The notes under the pieces: model-generated
The model's input: only the letters and a program-made list of their open reading frames with translations
Databases searched by the model: none
What the model was told of the DNA's origin: nothing
Part shown: piece by piece, positions 51,539 to 63,028 of the stretch
Layout: each line of letters starts with the position of its first letter
How positions within the stretch are numbered: position 1 is the stretch's first letter
Translations under genes and position numbers: made by a program
From: CAVQGM01 sp963712065
GTDB lineage: Bacteria; Actinomycetota; Acidimicrobiia; Acidimicrobiales; Acidimicrobilacustridaceae
Reading direction: 5' to 3'
Assembly (NCBI GenBank): GCA_963712065.1
Contig: CAVQGM010000001.1
Coordinates: forward strand, 992,001 to 1,056,000
DNA length: 64,000 nucleotides

Positions 51539-51994
51539 ATGGCTCCGCCGACGACCCCCGAGCTCGTCGACGTGCACCGCACCGCGGCCGAGCGACTGCA
51601 GGCCGACGGCCAGCGCTTCACCGGCGGCCGTCGCACGCTGGTGGACACGCTGGTCCGCACCGACCGCCCGCTGACCATCGCCGAGATCCTGGCCCGGGTC
51701 GACGGGTTGGCCCAGAGCTCGGCCTACCGCAACCTCGCCGTGCTCGAACGGGCCGGGGTGGTGCGTCGGGTGGTGGGAGCCGACGAGTTCGCCCGCTTCG
51801 AGCTGGCCGAGGGCCTCACCGAGCACCACCACCACCTGATCTGCTCCGAGTGCGGGCAGGTGGTCGACTTCGCCCTCGACCCCGAGGTCGAGTCGGCGCT
51901 CGAGTCGGCGCTCGGCCGGGTCGCCCACGACGGCGGCTTCACCGTCGAGTCGCACCGCCTCGACCTGCTCGGGGTCTGCGACGCCTGCGCCTGA
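51539..51994 (+). CDS. Fur family metalloregulator
   Basis: 151 residues. Winged-helix domain (about 15-85: RTLVDTLVRTDRPLTIAEILARVDGLAQSSAYRNLAVLERAGVVRRV) followed by the metal-binding dimer domain with HHHHLICSEC and GVCDACA, i.e. both CxxC pairs of the structural zinc site and the His cluster of the sensor site. The N-terminal regulatory residues fit Zur- or Fur-like proteins; the metal (zinc or iron) cannot be fixed. No metal transporter is adjacent. The direct repeat at 51503-51518 might be its own operator. Confidence 0.88.
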   Translation: MAPPTTPELVDVHRTAAERLQADGQRFTGGRRTLVDTLVRTDRPLTIAEILARVDGLAQSSAYRNLAVLERAGVVRRVVGADEFARFELAEGLTEHHHHLICSECGQVVDFALDPEVESALESALGRVAHDGGFTVESHRLDLLGVCDACA

Positions 51995-52040
51995 CCACCG
52001 GTTTGGCCCTCACCGCCGAGACCGTGGGAACATCGTGGTC

Positions 52041-53228
52041 ATGACGAGCACCGAGGGTTGGACGGCGCCGGGGTGGGAGGGCGTGCGGGACGCCTTCGAC
52101 GAGAACTTCGAGCAGGGGCTCGAGGTGGGGGCGGCCTTCTCCGCCTACCACAGGGGCGAGAAGGTGGTCGACCTGTGGGGTGGCGTGGCCGACCCCGAGA
52201 CCGACAAGCCCTGGATGGAGGACACCTTGATGCTGGTGTACTCCACCACCAAGGGCGTCACCGCGATGTGCGCCAACAAGCTGGCCCAGGAGGGGAAGCT
52301 CGACGTCGACGCCCCCGTGGTCGAGTACTGGCCCGAGTTCGGCAAGCACGGCAAGGGCGACATCCCCGTGTCGCACCTCCTGTCGCACCAGGCCGGCCTG
52401 GCCTGGGTCGACGGCGAGCTGACCCTCGAGGAGGCGCTGTCGTGGGGCCCCATGATCGAGGCCCTCGAGGAGCAGCGGCCGTCCTACGTGCCCGGCTCGC
52501 AGCACGGCTACCACGCCACCACCTACGGGTGGTTGGTCGGTGAGGTGATCCGTCGGGTGGCCGGTCGCTCGGTCGGCACCTACCTGCACGACGAGGTGGC
52601 CGGTCCCCTGGGCGCCGACTTCTGGATCGGCCTGCCCGCCCCGGAGGACCATCGGGCCGGCCGGCTCGTGCCCATGTTCCCGACGCACATCAAGATCGAG
52701 GACCTGCACCATCCTGGCGACGACCCCGTCCTCCAGATGATCGCCGCCTTCGTCGGCCCACAGACCGATCTGGGCAAGGCCCTCGGCGCGCCCAGCTTCG
52801 TCTTCGCCGACCAGGACGTCTGGAACTCGACGGTGGTGCGGGCGGCGGAGATCCCGGCGGCGAACGGCGTGGGCGACGCCCGATCGCTGGCCCGGCTGTA
52901 CGGGGCGTGCGTGTCGGAGGTCGACGGCATCCGCCTGCTCACCCCCGACCAGGTCGACCGGGCCGTCACCCAGCGCACCTCGGGCCCCAACACCGTGCTG
53001 CTGGGGCTCGACATCCAGTTCGGCCTGGGGTTCATGCTCAACACCGGGGTCATCCAGCTGGGGGGCCCACGCTCGTTCGGCCACTTCGGGGCCGGCGGCT
53101 CGGTCGGTTGGGCCGACCCGGACGCCGAGCTCGGCATCGGCTACGTGATGAACCGCATGGACATCGGCCTGTCCGGCGACCTGCGCTCGGGTCGGCTGGT
53201 GCAGGCCTGCTACCGGGCCATCGCCTGA
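52041..53228 (+). CDS. Serine hydrolase, beta-lactamase/esterase (family VIII) fold
   Basis: 395 residues from the ATG at 52041. The S-x-x-K catalytic motif is STTK (about residues 69-72, in VYSTTKGVTAMCANKLAQEGKLDVDAPVVEYWPEFG), and the Tyr of the Y-x-N-like motif is in HGYHATTYGWLVGEV. SHLLSHQAGL and a C-terminal GHFGAGGSVGWADPDAELGIGYVMNRM complete the class C beta-lactamase/EstB pattern. No signal peptide, so probably a cytosolic esterase rather than an antibiotic-hydrolysing enzyme. Stand-alone gene. Confidence 0.88.
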   Translation: MTSTEGWTAPGWEGVRDAFDENFEQGLEVGAAFSAYHRGEKVVDLWGGVADPETDKPWMEDTLMLVYSTTKGVTAMCANKLAQEGKLDVDAPVVEYWPEFGKHGKGDIPVSHLLSHQAGLAWVDGELTLEEALSWGPMIEALEEQRPSYVPGSQHGYHATTYGWLVGEVIRRVAGRSVGTYLHDEVAGPLGADFWIGLPAPEDHRAGRLVPMFPTHIKIEDLHHPGDDPVLQMIAAFVGPQTDLGKALGAPSFVFADQDVWNSTVVRAAEIPAANGVGDARSLARLYGACVSEVDGIRLLTPDQVDRAVTQRTSGPNTVLLGLDIQFGLGFMLNTGVIQLGGPRSFGHFGAGGSVGWADPDAELGIGYVMNRMDIGLSGDLRSGRLVQACYRAIA

Positions 53229-53274
53229 GGTCCGGTCATCGGGGCCCTCCACCGGGCACCGGTAGGCTGACCCC

Positions 53275-54864
53275 GTGACCCCCACCGCCTCGGCGGAGGC
53301 GGCGCGCCGTCGCACCTTCGCCATCATCAGCCACCCCGACGCCGGCAAGACCACGCTCACCGAGAAGTTCCTCCTCTACGGGGGCGCGCTCACGAGTGAG
53401 GCCGGCGCCGTGAAGGCGCGCGGGGGTCGGCGGGGGGCCACCTCCGACTGGATGGCGCTCGAGCAGCAGCGGGGCATCTCGATCACGTCGGCGGTGCTGC
53501 AGTTCCCCTACCGCGACCACGTGGTCAACCTGCTCGACACCCCCGGTCACCGCGACTTCTCCGAGGACACCTACCGGGTGCTGGCCGCCACCGACGCCGC
53601 GGTGATGGTGCTCGACGCGGCCAAGGGCATCGAGCCCCAGACCCTCAAGCTGTTCGACGTGTGCCGGCGAAGGGGGCTGCCGCTGCTCACGTTCGTCAAC
53701 AAGTGGGACCGTCCGGGCCGCGGCCCGCTCGAGCTCATCGACGAGATCGAGGCGCAGCTCGGCATCGTGGCCACCCCCGTCACCTGGCCGGTCGGCATCG
53801 CCGGCGACTTCCGGGGTGTCGTCGACCGGCGCGACCGCTCGTACACGCGCTTCCTGCGCACCGCGCGGGGGGCCACCGAGGCCCCCGAGGAGCTCGTCGA
53901 GGCGGCGCGCGCCGAGGTCGAGGAGGGCGAGGCCTGGACGGCGGCCGACGACGAGCTCGACCTGCTCACCGAGGTGGGCGCCGACCTGGACCCGAAGTCG
54001 TTCCTCGCCGCCGAGACCACGCCCGTCTTCTTCGGCAGCGCCCTCACCAACTTCGGCGTGCGCAAGCTGCTCGACGCCGTCGTCGACCTGGTGCCGTCGC
54101 CGTCGCCACGCGACGACACCGAGGCCGTGCCCCGCGCCCTCGACGCCCCGTTCTCGGGGTTCGTGTTCAAGGTGCAGGCCAACATGAACCCGGCCCACCG
54201 TGACCGCATCGCCTTCGTGCGGGTCTGCTCCGGGCACTTCGAGCGGGGCATGGTCGTCACCCACGGGCGCACCGGCAAGCCGTTCGCCACCAAGTACGCC
54301 CACCAGGTCTTCGGCCAGGAGCGCGAGACCGTCGACGAGGCGTGGCCCGGAGACGTGGTCGGCCTGGTCAACGCCACCGACGTCGGCGTCGGCGACTCGC
54401 TCTACCTCGAGCCGCCCGTCACCTTCCCCGCCATCCCGAGCTTCGCCCCGGAGCACTTCCGCGTCGCACGGGTGCGAGACACCGCGCGCTTCAAGCAGTT
54501 CCGTCGTGGCATCGCCCAGCTCGACGAGGAAGGGGTGGTGCAGGTGCTCCGCGATCGCGACGAGGGCGACCAGGCACCCGTGCTCGCCGCCGTCGGGCCC
54601 ATGCAGTTCGACGTCGCGCTGTGGCGTCTCGAGCACGAGTTCGGAGCGCCGGCCGAGCTGTCGGCGACCTCGTACACCCTCGCGCGGCGCACCGACGCGT
54701 CCAGCGCCGAGCGCCTCCGCGGCATGCGGGGTGTCCGTACCCTCGCCAGAGCGGACGGTACGCTCATGGCGTTGTTCGAGAGCCGCTACTGGGTCGAGCG
54801 GCTCGAGGGGGAGCATCCCGACCTCGTGCTCGAGCCGCTCGTCGCGGAAGGAAGCGTGGGCTAG
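53275..54864 (+). CDS. prfC: Peptide chain release factor 3
   Basis: 529 residues from a GTG. GTPase that recycles RF1/RF2 from the ribosome after peptide release. G1 SHPDAGKTTLTEK, switch 1 region ATSDWMALEQQRGISITSAVLQF, G3 LLDTPGHRDFSEDTYR, G4 FVNKWDR; domain II and III follow (FKVQANMNPAHRDRIAFVRVCSGHF, FGQERETVDEAWPGDVVGLVN, VGPMQFDVALWRLEHEFGAP). The length and the SDWM sequence separate it from EF-G. It is followed after 3 bp by the beta-propeller gene, suggesting a polycistronic message. Confidence 0.95.
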   Translation: MTPTASAEAARRRTFAIISHPDAGKTTLTEKFLLYGGALTSEAGAVKARGGRRGATSDWMALEQQRGISITSAVLQFPYRDHVVNLLDTPGHRDFSEDTYRVLAATDAAVMVLDAAKGIEPQTLKLFDVCRRRGLPLLTFVNKWDRPGRGPLELIDEIEAQLGIVATPVTWPVGIAGDFRGVVDRRDRSYTRFLRTARGATEAPEELVEAARAEVEEGEAWTAADDELDLLTEVGADLDPKSFLAAETTPVFFGSALTNFGVRKLLDAVVDLVPSPSPRDDTEAVPRALDAPFSGFVFKVQANMNPAHRDRIAFVRVCSGHFERGMVVTHGRTGKPFATKYAHQVFGQERETVDEAWPGDVVGLVNATDVGVGDSLYLEPPVTFPAIPSFAPEHFRVARVRDTARFKQFRRGIAQLDEEGVVQVLRDRDEGDQAPVLAAVGPMQFDVALWRLEHEFGAPAELSATSYTLARRTDASSAERLRGMRGVRTLARADGTLMALFESRYWVERLEGEHPDLVLEPLVAEGSVG

Positions 54865-54867
54865 GAC

Positions 54868-56472
54868 ATGACGCCGGGGGGACCAAGCGACCGGAGTGTC
54901 CCGCTCACCCCGCTCGGCGACCGCCGTGCTCCCGAGCCCGGCCGTCCTTGGCTCGTGCCGCTGATCATCCTCGCCGCCGTGCTCGCCGGGGTCCTCGTGT
55001 GGCGGCTCGCCGAGGGCGGCGGCGGCGGATCGGCCGCCGACACCGAGGGCACGGCCGCCGACGGCGAGGTCGCCACCGACGAGACCGCCGGCGAGGGTGG
55101 CGACACCACCCTGGCACCCCTCGAGCCCTACGACGGATGGGTCAACCCCGCCTCCTCCGGTCGCCCGTGGGGTGACACGGTGAACGGCCTGCTCACCTTC
55201 CGGGGGAACCCCACCCGCTCGTGGTACGGGCAGGGACCGGTCCCGACGGCGCCCGAGGTGCTGTGGAGCTATCCGGCCGAGGGCACGATGTGCGGGAACT
55301 CCACCGACGGCAGCGGCACCTCCACCTGGTGCGGCACCGGGTGGACCGGCCAGCCGGCGGTGTGGGAGCGCGACGGCCGCACCTGGGTCGCGTTCGGCGC
55401 CTACGACTACGGCATCCACTTCGTCGACTACCAGACGGGTGCCGCCATCCTCCCCCCGTTCGAGACCGGCGACATCATCAAGGGCACGGTCACCGTCGAC
55501 CCCGACGGCTACCCGATCATCTACAGCGGATCGCGGGACAACTACTACCGGGCCGTCGCGTTCGACCGGCCCGAGCCGACCGAGCTGTGGAAGATCAACG
55601 CCAAGGACGTCTCCCCCACCCTCTGGAACGACGACTGGGACGGCAGCGGCCTGATCATCGACGACTACCTGTTCGAGGGCGGCGAGAACAGCCAGTTCCA
55701 CATCGTGAAGCTCAACCGCGGCTACGACGCCCAGGGCAAGGTGACGGCCGACCCCGAGCTCGTGTTCAACACGCCGGGCTGGGACGACGAGCTCCTGTCC
55801 GACGTCGGCGACAACCAGATGTCGATCGAGAACTCCGTCGCCATCTCCGGCAACGTCGTCTACTTCGCCAACGGCGGTGGGCTCGTGCAGGGGTGGGACA
55901 TCTCCGGCCTGCAGGAGGGCCGTGACCCCACACGGGTGTTCCGCTACTGGGCCGGTGACGACATCGACGCGTCGATCGTGGTCGACGACGAGGGCTTCCT
56001 CTACGTGGCCGCCGAGTACGAGCGGGGCAACGCCCGGGCCGAAGAGGTGGGGCAGCTCGTCAAGCTCGACCCCCGCAACGCCGAGAACCCGCTCGTGTGG
56101 TCGGTGAAGGACCTCGGCACCGGCGGGAAGTCGGGGTTGTGGGCCACCCCGGCCATCTGGAAGGACACCGTCTACGCCGCCACCAACAGCGGGCGCGTGC
56201 TCGGCGTCGACCGGGCCACCGGCCGGATCCTCTGGGAGAAGGACTTCGCGAGCCAGACCTGGCAGTCGCCGGTGGTCGTCGACGACGTGCTGATCCAGGG
56301 CGACTGCGAGGGCAACCTCCGCGCCTTCGACGTCCGCGACACCCGGGTCGACCCCCCCGAGCTCTGGAACGTGAAGCTCGAGGGCTGCATCGAGTCGACG
56401 CCGGCGGTCTGGAACGGCCGCCTGTTCGTCGGCACCCGGGCGGGCAAGGTCTACGCCATCGGCGACCAGTAG
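54868..56472 (+). CDS. Membrane-anchored PQQ-type beta-propeller protein
   Basis: 534 residues. Short cytosolic N-terminus, one helix (about 29-45), a Gly/Ala/Thr-rich linker and a beta-propeller from about residue 85 to the end. Repeats carry AxDxxTGxxLW-like blades: GVDRATGRILWEKDF, AFDVRDTRVDPPELWNVK, VWNGRLFVGTRAGKVYAIG, also GAYDYGIHFVDYQTGA and YSGSRDNYYRAVAFDR. PQQ-binding residues are not certain, so it may be a structural or assembly factor (BamB-like fold) or a sensor rather than a dehydrogenase. It is placed 8 bp before the large lipoprotein hydrolase. Confidence 0.82.
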   Translation: MTPGGPSDRSVPLTPLGDRRAPEPGRPWLVPLIILAAVLAGVLVWRLAEGGGGGSAADTEGTAADGEVATDETAGEGGDTTLAPLEPYDGWVNPASSGRPWGDTVNGLLTFRGNPTRSWYGQGPVPTAPEVLWSYPAEGTMCGNSTDGSGTSTWCGTGWTGQPAVWERDGRTWVAFGAYDYGIHFVDYQTGAAILPPFETGDIIKGTVTVDPDGYPIIYSGSRDNYYRAVAFDRPEPTELWKINAKDVSPTLWNDDWDGSGLIIDDYLFEGGENSQFHIVKLNRGYDAQGKVTADPELVFNTPGWDDELLSDVGDNQMSIENSVAISGNVVYFANGGGLVQGWDISGLQEGRDPTRVFRYWAGDDIDASIVVDDEGFLYVAAEYERGNARAEEVGQLVKLDPRNAENPLVWSVKDLGTGGKSGLWATPAIWKDTVYAATNSGRVLGVDRATGRILWEKDFASQTWQSPVVVDDVLIQGDCEGNLRAFDVRDTRVDPPELWNVKLEGCIESTPAVWNGRLFVGTRAGKVYAIGDQ

Positions 56473-56480
56473 GCCCGACG

Positions 56481-58508
56481 ATGACCGGTCGTCGCGTCCC
56501 CGCCGCCCTCGCCACCCTGCTGCTCCTCGTCGGGGTCGCCGCCTGCACGAACGACGACGACGAGGACGCCACCGGCGCCAGCCTCGCCCCCGCCGTCGAG
56601 CTGGCCGGCACCACCGCCGTCGCCCTCGACCAACCCGACCGCTGCGAGTTCTTCCAGGCCGGCGGGTGCCTCCTCCCGTGGCCGAGCAACCGGTTCACCC
56701 GGGCCGACCCCGGCACCGACACGGGGGTCCGGGTCGCCCTCGATCCCGCGTCGATGCCGGTCAACGCCGACGGGAAGCCGGTCGACCCGACGGAGTGGAA
56801 CCGCGACGACGGGTTCTCGCCGGGCGGCCCCATCGTGCTCCACGTGGACGGCCTCGACCTGACCCGCACGGGGGCGCCGCCCGTCACCGACATCGGCTCC
56901 TCGCTCGACGGCGACTCCCCGATCGTCCTGGTCGACATGGACACCGGCGAGCGTCGCCCCCTCTGGGCCGAGATCGACGCCAACGCCCCACCCGGCGAGG
57001 GGGCCCTCCTCATCCGCCCAGCGGCGAACCTGACCCCCGGGCACCGCCACGCCGTCGCCCTGCGCAACCTGGTGACGGCGAACGGCGAGCCGATCGCCCC
57101 GTCGCCCGCCTTCGTCGCCTACCGCGACCAGCTCGGCACCGACGTGCCCCAGGTCGAGGCTCGGCGGGGACCGATGGAGGAGGTCTTCGCCGCGCTGGAC
57201 GACGCCGGGATCGCCCGTGACGACCTCTACCTGGCCTGGGACTTCACGGTGGCTTCGACCGACGGGCTCACCGGTCGGGCGGTGGCGATGCGCGACGGCG
57301 CGCTCCGGGCGCTGGGCGATGCCCCGCCCTCGTTCGCCGTCACCTCGGTCGAGGACAACCCCGACCCGGCAGGGCAGTGGTCCCGCGCGGTGCAGGGCAC
57401 GATCGACGTCCCCAACTTCCTCACCGGCGACGGCGGGCCCGGCACGGTGCTCAACAACGGCGCCGACCCCGACGGCATCCCGACCCAGAACGGCACCATG
57501 GCCGTGCCCTTCACCTGCGTGCTGCCGGCCCCGCCACCGGGGGCTGCGGCCGCGCCGGTGGAGCGCACCGTGCTCTACGGGCACGGCCTCCTCGGCTCCC
57601 GGGCCGAGGGCGAGGGCGTGGGGAAGGCGGTCGCCGGCACGCTCGGCGCCTCGGTCTGCGCCGTCGACTGGATCGGCATGTCGAGCGCGGACCTCGGCAC
57701 GGTGGGTTCGATCCTCGTCGACGTGTCAGGGTTCCGGTCCCTGCCCGACCGCCTGCAGCAGTCCTTCGTGAACTTCATGGTCCTCGGGCGGGCGGTGACC
57801 GCGCCCGACGGGTTCGCCGGCGACGCCGCGTTCTCGAGCCAGGCCATCGGGGACGAGCTCGTCTTCGTCGGCAACAGCCAGGGGGGCATCCTCGGGGGTG
57901 CCCTCTCGGCGCTCACCGACCAGTGGGACCGGGTCTTCCTCGGCGTGCCCGGCATGAACTACGCCACGCTCCTGCAGCGCAGCATCGACTTCCAGCCGTT
58001 CGCGCCGGTGCTCTACCGCTCGTACCCGAACCCGCTCGACCAGCAGCTCGTGTTCGCCCTCATCCAGCAGCTCTGGGGCCGGGGCGAGAACGACGGCTAC
58101 GCCGCCCACCTCACCGCCGATCCGCTGCCCGGCGCCACGCCCAAGCGGGTGCTGCTGTTCGCCGCCTTCGGCGACCACCAGGTCGCCAACGTCACCACCG
58201 ACGTGCTGGCCCGCACCATCGGCGCGTCGGTGCGCTCACCGGCCCTGGCGCCGGGCCGGTCGACCGACGTGGTGCCGTTCTGGGGCATCCCCACGGTGAC
58301 GCTCCCCTCCGACGGGCCCGCCACCTACGTGATGTGGGACTTCGGCACCCCGGCGCCGCCCTCCACCAACACCCCGAACACCCAGGGCGAGGACCCCCAC
58401 GGCAAGGGCCGCACCAGCCCCCGGGTGCTCGAGATGGTCGGCACCTTCCTCCGGGACGGCACCGTCCCGGAGGTGTGCGGCGGCCAGCCCTGCCAGGGCG
58501 AGACTTGA
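56481..58508 (+). CDS. Large secreted lipoprotein with alpha/beta-hydrolase domain
   Basis: 675 residues. Lipoprotein signal with lipobox LVGVAAC (Cys about 22). The N-terminal half begins after CEFFQAGGCLLPWPSNRFTRAD and contains Pro/Gly-rich strands (VDGLDLTRTGAPPVTDIGSSLDG, LTPGHRHAVALRNLV). The C-terminal half has TVLYGHGLLGSRAEGEGVGKAVAGTLGASVCAVDWIGMS, then GNSQGGILGGALSAL (nucleophile Ser about residue 464) and a late PHGKGRTSPRVLEMVGTFLRDG with candidate His. Similar proteins are found in other bacteria without a defined substrate. It should act outside the cell on an ester or amide. Confidence 0.8.
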   Translation: MTGRRVPAALATLLLLVGVAACTNDDDEDATGASLAPAVELAGTTAVALDQPDRCEFFQAGGCLLPWPSNRFTRADPGTDTGVRVALDPASMPVNADGKPVDPTEWNRDDGFSPGGPIVLHVDGLDLTRTGAPPVTDIGSSLDGDSPIVLVDMDTGERRPLWAEIDANAPPGEGALLIRPAANLTPGHRHAVALRNLVTANGEPIAPSPAFVAYRDQLGTDVPQVEARRGPMEEVFAALDDAGIARDDLYLAWDFTVASTDGLTGRAVAMRDGALRALGDAPPSFAVTSVEDNPDPAGQWSRAVQGTIDVPNFLTGDGGPGTVLNNGADPDGIPTQNGTMAVPFTCVLPAPPPGAAAAPVERTVLYGHGLLGSRAEGEGVGKAVAGTLGASVCAVDWIGMSSADLGTVGSILVDVSGFRSLPDRLQQSFVNFMVLGRAVTAPDGFAGDAAFSSQAIGDELVFVGNSQGGILGGALSALTDQWDRVFLGVPGMNYATLLQRSIDFQPFAPVLYRSYPNPLDQQLVFALIQQLWGRGENDGYAAHLTADPLPGATPKRVLLFAAFGDHQVANVTTDVLARTIGASVRSPALAPGRSTDVVPFWGIPTVTLPSDGPATYVMWDFGTPAPPSTNTPNTQGEDPHGKGRTSPRVLEMVGTFLRDGTVPEVCGGQPCQGET

Positions 58509-58526
58509 CACCGCACCTCGCCTTGT

Positions 58527-58570
58527 CTTGACTTTCGCCCCGTCAAGGTCAGTTTTCGACGAGACGAAAA
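58527..58570 (+). promoter_or_regulatory. Two dyads upstream of the DtxR-family regulator
   Basis: CTTGAC (58527-58532) and GTCAAG (58542-58547) form a 6-bp dyad that includes a TTGACT -35-like hexamer. Immediately after, TTTTCGACGAGACGAAAA (58553-58570) is a second inverted repeat (TTTTCG/CGAAAA, 6-nt centre) ending two bases before the GTG start. The second dyad overlaps the likely start region, so autoregulation by the encoded DtxR-like protein is plausible. Confidence 0.5.
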
Positions 58571-58572
58571 GC

Positions 58573-59279
58573 GTGACCATCGAACTGTCGAAATCAGAGC
58601 GCGAGATGCTGAAGGCGATCTACCGGTCGACGAAGGACGGGTCGGACGCCCACACCGGCGACCTCGCCGACGGCCTCGGCGTCTCCCCCGGCACGGTCAC
58701 CGCCACGGTGAAGCGTCTGGCCGAGCGCACCCTCGTCGACCACCGCCCCTACCACGGCGTGCGCTTCACCGTCGACGGCCGCAAGGCGGCCATCGCCCTG
58801 ATCCGGCGCCACCGCATCGTCGAGCGGTTCCTCGCCGACATGCTCGGCTACGCCTGGAACGAGGCCGACCGCCTGGCCACCTCGTTCGAGCACGACCTGC
58901 CCGACGAGGTCGAGGATCGGCTGTTCACCGCCCTCAACCGGCCGGCCACGTGCCCGCACGGGTTCCCGATCCCGGAGCCCGAGCAGGCCGAGCTGCCCGA
59001 CATGCCGCCGCTCTACGACCTCGAGACCGGCGACCAGGCCGAGGTGGCCGTGCCCGGCTCCACCGATCCCGAGGTCGTGTCGTTCCTCGAGGAGCTCGGG
59101 GTGCGCCCCGGGGTCCTCGTCGAGGTGCGCGAGAAGCACCCGTTCGACGGCCCGGTGGTCATCCGGGTCGAGGGCCGCGACCGCACGCTCGGCGAGCGCG
59201 TCGCCCGTCAGATCTTCGTGCGAAAAGCCAATCCACCCGGTGACGGAGCTCCCGTCCCAGACACGGAAGGAAGTGTTCG

Positions 59280-59283
<4 letters not shown>
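58573..59283 (+). CDS. DtxR/MntR-family metal-dependent regulator with FeoA-like C-terminus
   Basis: 236 residues from a GTG at 58573. HTH domain (about 1-65: LSKSEREMLKAIYRSTKDGSDAHTGDLADGLGVSPGTVTATVKRLAERTLV) with the Glu-Met pair of the metal site. The dimerisation domain (RRHRIVERFLADMLGYAWNEADRLATSFEHDL) keeps the H-x-x-x-E and E-H pairs, but the Cys of the DtxR primary site is Thr and the ancillary His is Asp. CPHGFPIP follows, then an SH3/FeoA-like domain (about 150-225). Metal choice is thus unclear. The stop overlaps the pyrophosphatase ATG by four bases. Confidence 0.88.
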
Positions 59284-61793
<2,510 letters not shown>

Positions 61794-61818
61794 GGCCTCC
61801 CGCCGTCGCAGGTCGCAA

Positions 61819-61850
61819 GAAGGGCCCGGTGGTTCGCCACCGGGCCCTTC
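61819..61850. terminator. Terminator of hppA (left half of the inverted block)
   Basis: GAAGGGCCCGGTGG (61819-61832), TTCG loop, CCACCGGGCCCTTC (61837-61850): a 14-bp perfect stem 25 bp after the hppA stop. It shares its GGGCCCGGTGG core with the terminator at 63585-63616. Confidence 0.8.
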
Positions 61851-61873
61851 CGCGCCCGCCCCTCGCATCCGCT

Positions 61874-61975
61874 TCGTGTGCGTAACCACCCACATCTCGT
61901 GTGGTCGGCTACGCACGCTTCTGCCAGCCCCACATCGTTTGCGTAACCACCGACATCTCCTGTGGTCAGCTACGC
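61874..61975. repeat. Two 35-nt dyad repeats, 61-nt period (left pair)
   Basis: Units at 61880-61914 and 61941-61975 differ at 3 of 35 positions; each begins GCGTAACCACC and ends with GCTACGC, and each contains dyads (GCGTA/TACGC; CCACA/TGTGG). The similarity extends upstream over TCGT(G/T)T, so about 41 nt are shared. The offset between copies is 61 nt. The second copy overlaps the stop codon of the gene ending at 61970. A matching inverted pair is at 63458-63553. Confidence 0.85.
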
Positions 61976-62917
61976 CTGCGTCGAGCCACGTCCTCTCCAG
62001 CCGCGGGCGCTCGCCGAGGCAAGGACGAGGCGTCGACAGCGCTCGACGTCGTGGTTGACGTCGAACCAGGTGAACCGGAGCACCGCCTGACCATGGGCGA
62101 TGGCGAGGTTGTCACGGGCACGATCCCGGGCGAAGTCGCGCTCGCGGGCGTGCCACGCACGGCCATCGCCCTCGACCACGATCCCCGGGTCGGCGGCGTA
62201 CGCGTCGACCCGTCCCGAGCCGGACCGCCACCACGGCATCGCCACCTGGAACTCGAACTGCGGAAGCCTCGGATCGTCGAGCACGTCTCGGAGGCGGCTC
62301 TCGAGTCGTGACTCGGGAGGACTCCACGCCTGGGCGGACCTGGCGTCGAGCAGCAGGCGGAGGATCCGGGTCCCGGGCCTGCGCCCCACCGCCCAAGCCA
62401 CGTACAGGTCGACCAGCTCGTCGAGGAACGCCGGCGACCGCAGCGCGAGGTGATCGATCAGGTCGCCGGTGCCGACCGAGCCGAGCCTCGACGCCAGCTC
62501 GAGCACGGCGACCGCCGGTCGCTGGCACGGGATCGCGCCGACCGAGGTGGAGCGGACGAAAGGGCTCCGGCGTACTCGGGCCAGCCGACTCCGCTCGTTC
62601 CGACCGGGTGCCACGACGATCTCGGGTCGCCCCGTCCGTGCGTCGGGGAACCCGTGGAGCCGCCCCGCCGAGCCTCCGCAGGCGACCGCCTCGGGAACCG
62701 AGAGCGTTGCCGCCATGAGCTGTCGCTCCCAGGTGGCAGGGTGGCTGGGTATCGCGTAGACGGCGGCGTCCAGCCGCAGCCACCATCCACTGCGCAGACG
62801 GTGATCGATCTGTCGGGCGCTGAACCCGACGGCCAGGGCCTGGTTCCGCGAGAAGACGCCGTGCTGACGTCGAGCGAGCGGGTCGAGCCGCCGGTCGGGC
62901 GGCAGGTGGTCGGCCAT
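61970..62917 (-). CDS. AbiEi-like N-terminus plus DUF559/Vsr-like endonuclease-fold protein
   Basis: 315 residues from the ATG at 62917. The N-terminus (about 5-60: DRRLDPLARRQHGVFSRNQALAVGFSARQIDHRLRSGWWLRLDAAVYAIP) is the helix-turn-helix of the AbiEi/type IV antitoxin family. The middle resembles the AbiEi C-terminal region (AVACGGSAGRLHGFPDA, REIVVAPG-like). The end (VDAYAADPGIVVEGDGRAWHARERDFARDRARDNLAIAHGQAVLRFTWFDV) is a DUF559-type PD-(D/E)xK-like fold with D-x(n)-E-x-D. Such proteins are common, often in several copies, in actinobacteria; the function (defence, toxin-antitoxin or housekeeping) is unproven. No AbiEii toxin gene is adjacent. Confidence 0.8.
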   Translation of the reverse strand: MADHLPPDRRLDPLARRQHGVFSRNQALAVGFSARQIDHRLRSGWWLRLDAAVYAIPSHPATWERQLMAATLSVPEAVACGGSAGRLHGFPDARTGRPEIVVAPGRNERSRLARVRRSPFVRSTSVGAIPCQRPAVAVLELASRLGSVGTGDLIDHLALRSPAFLDELVDLYVAWAVGRRPGTRILRLLLDARSAQAWSPPESRLESRLRDVLDDPRLPQFEFQVAMPWWRSGSGRVDAYAADPGIVVEGDGRAWHARERDFARDRARDNLAIAHGQAVLRFTWFDVNHDVERCRRLVLASASARGWRGRGSTQA

Positions 62918-63028
62918 GGGGCCTCCGGAGTCGTCCAGTGGTGGAGGACGCCGCACCACGCGGCATCGCTCGATGGGCGACGCGGAACCCCGCCATGGCC
63001 AGGTAGAACGACGGGCGTGAGGCAACCC

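Noticed and set aside
54868..56472. Quinoprotein alcohol dehydrogenase
   Set aside because: The blades are PQQ-like, but I cannot identify the cofactor-binding residues or the disulphide ring, so only a beta-propeller is called.
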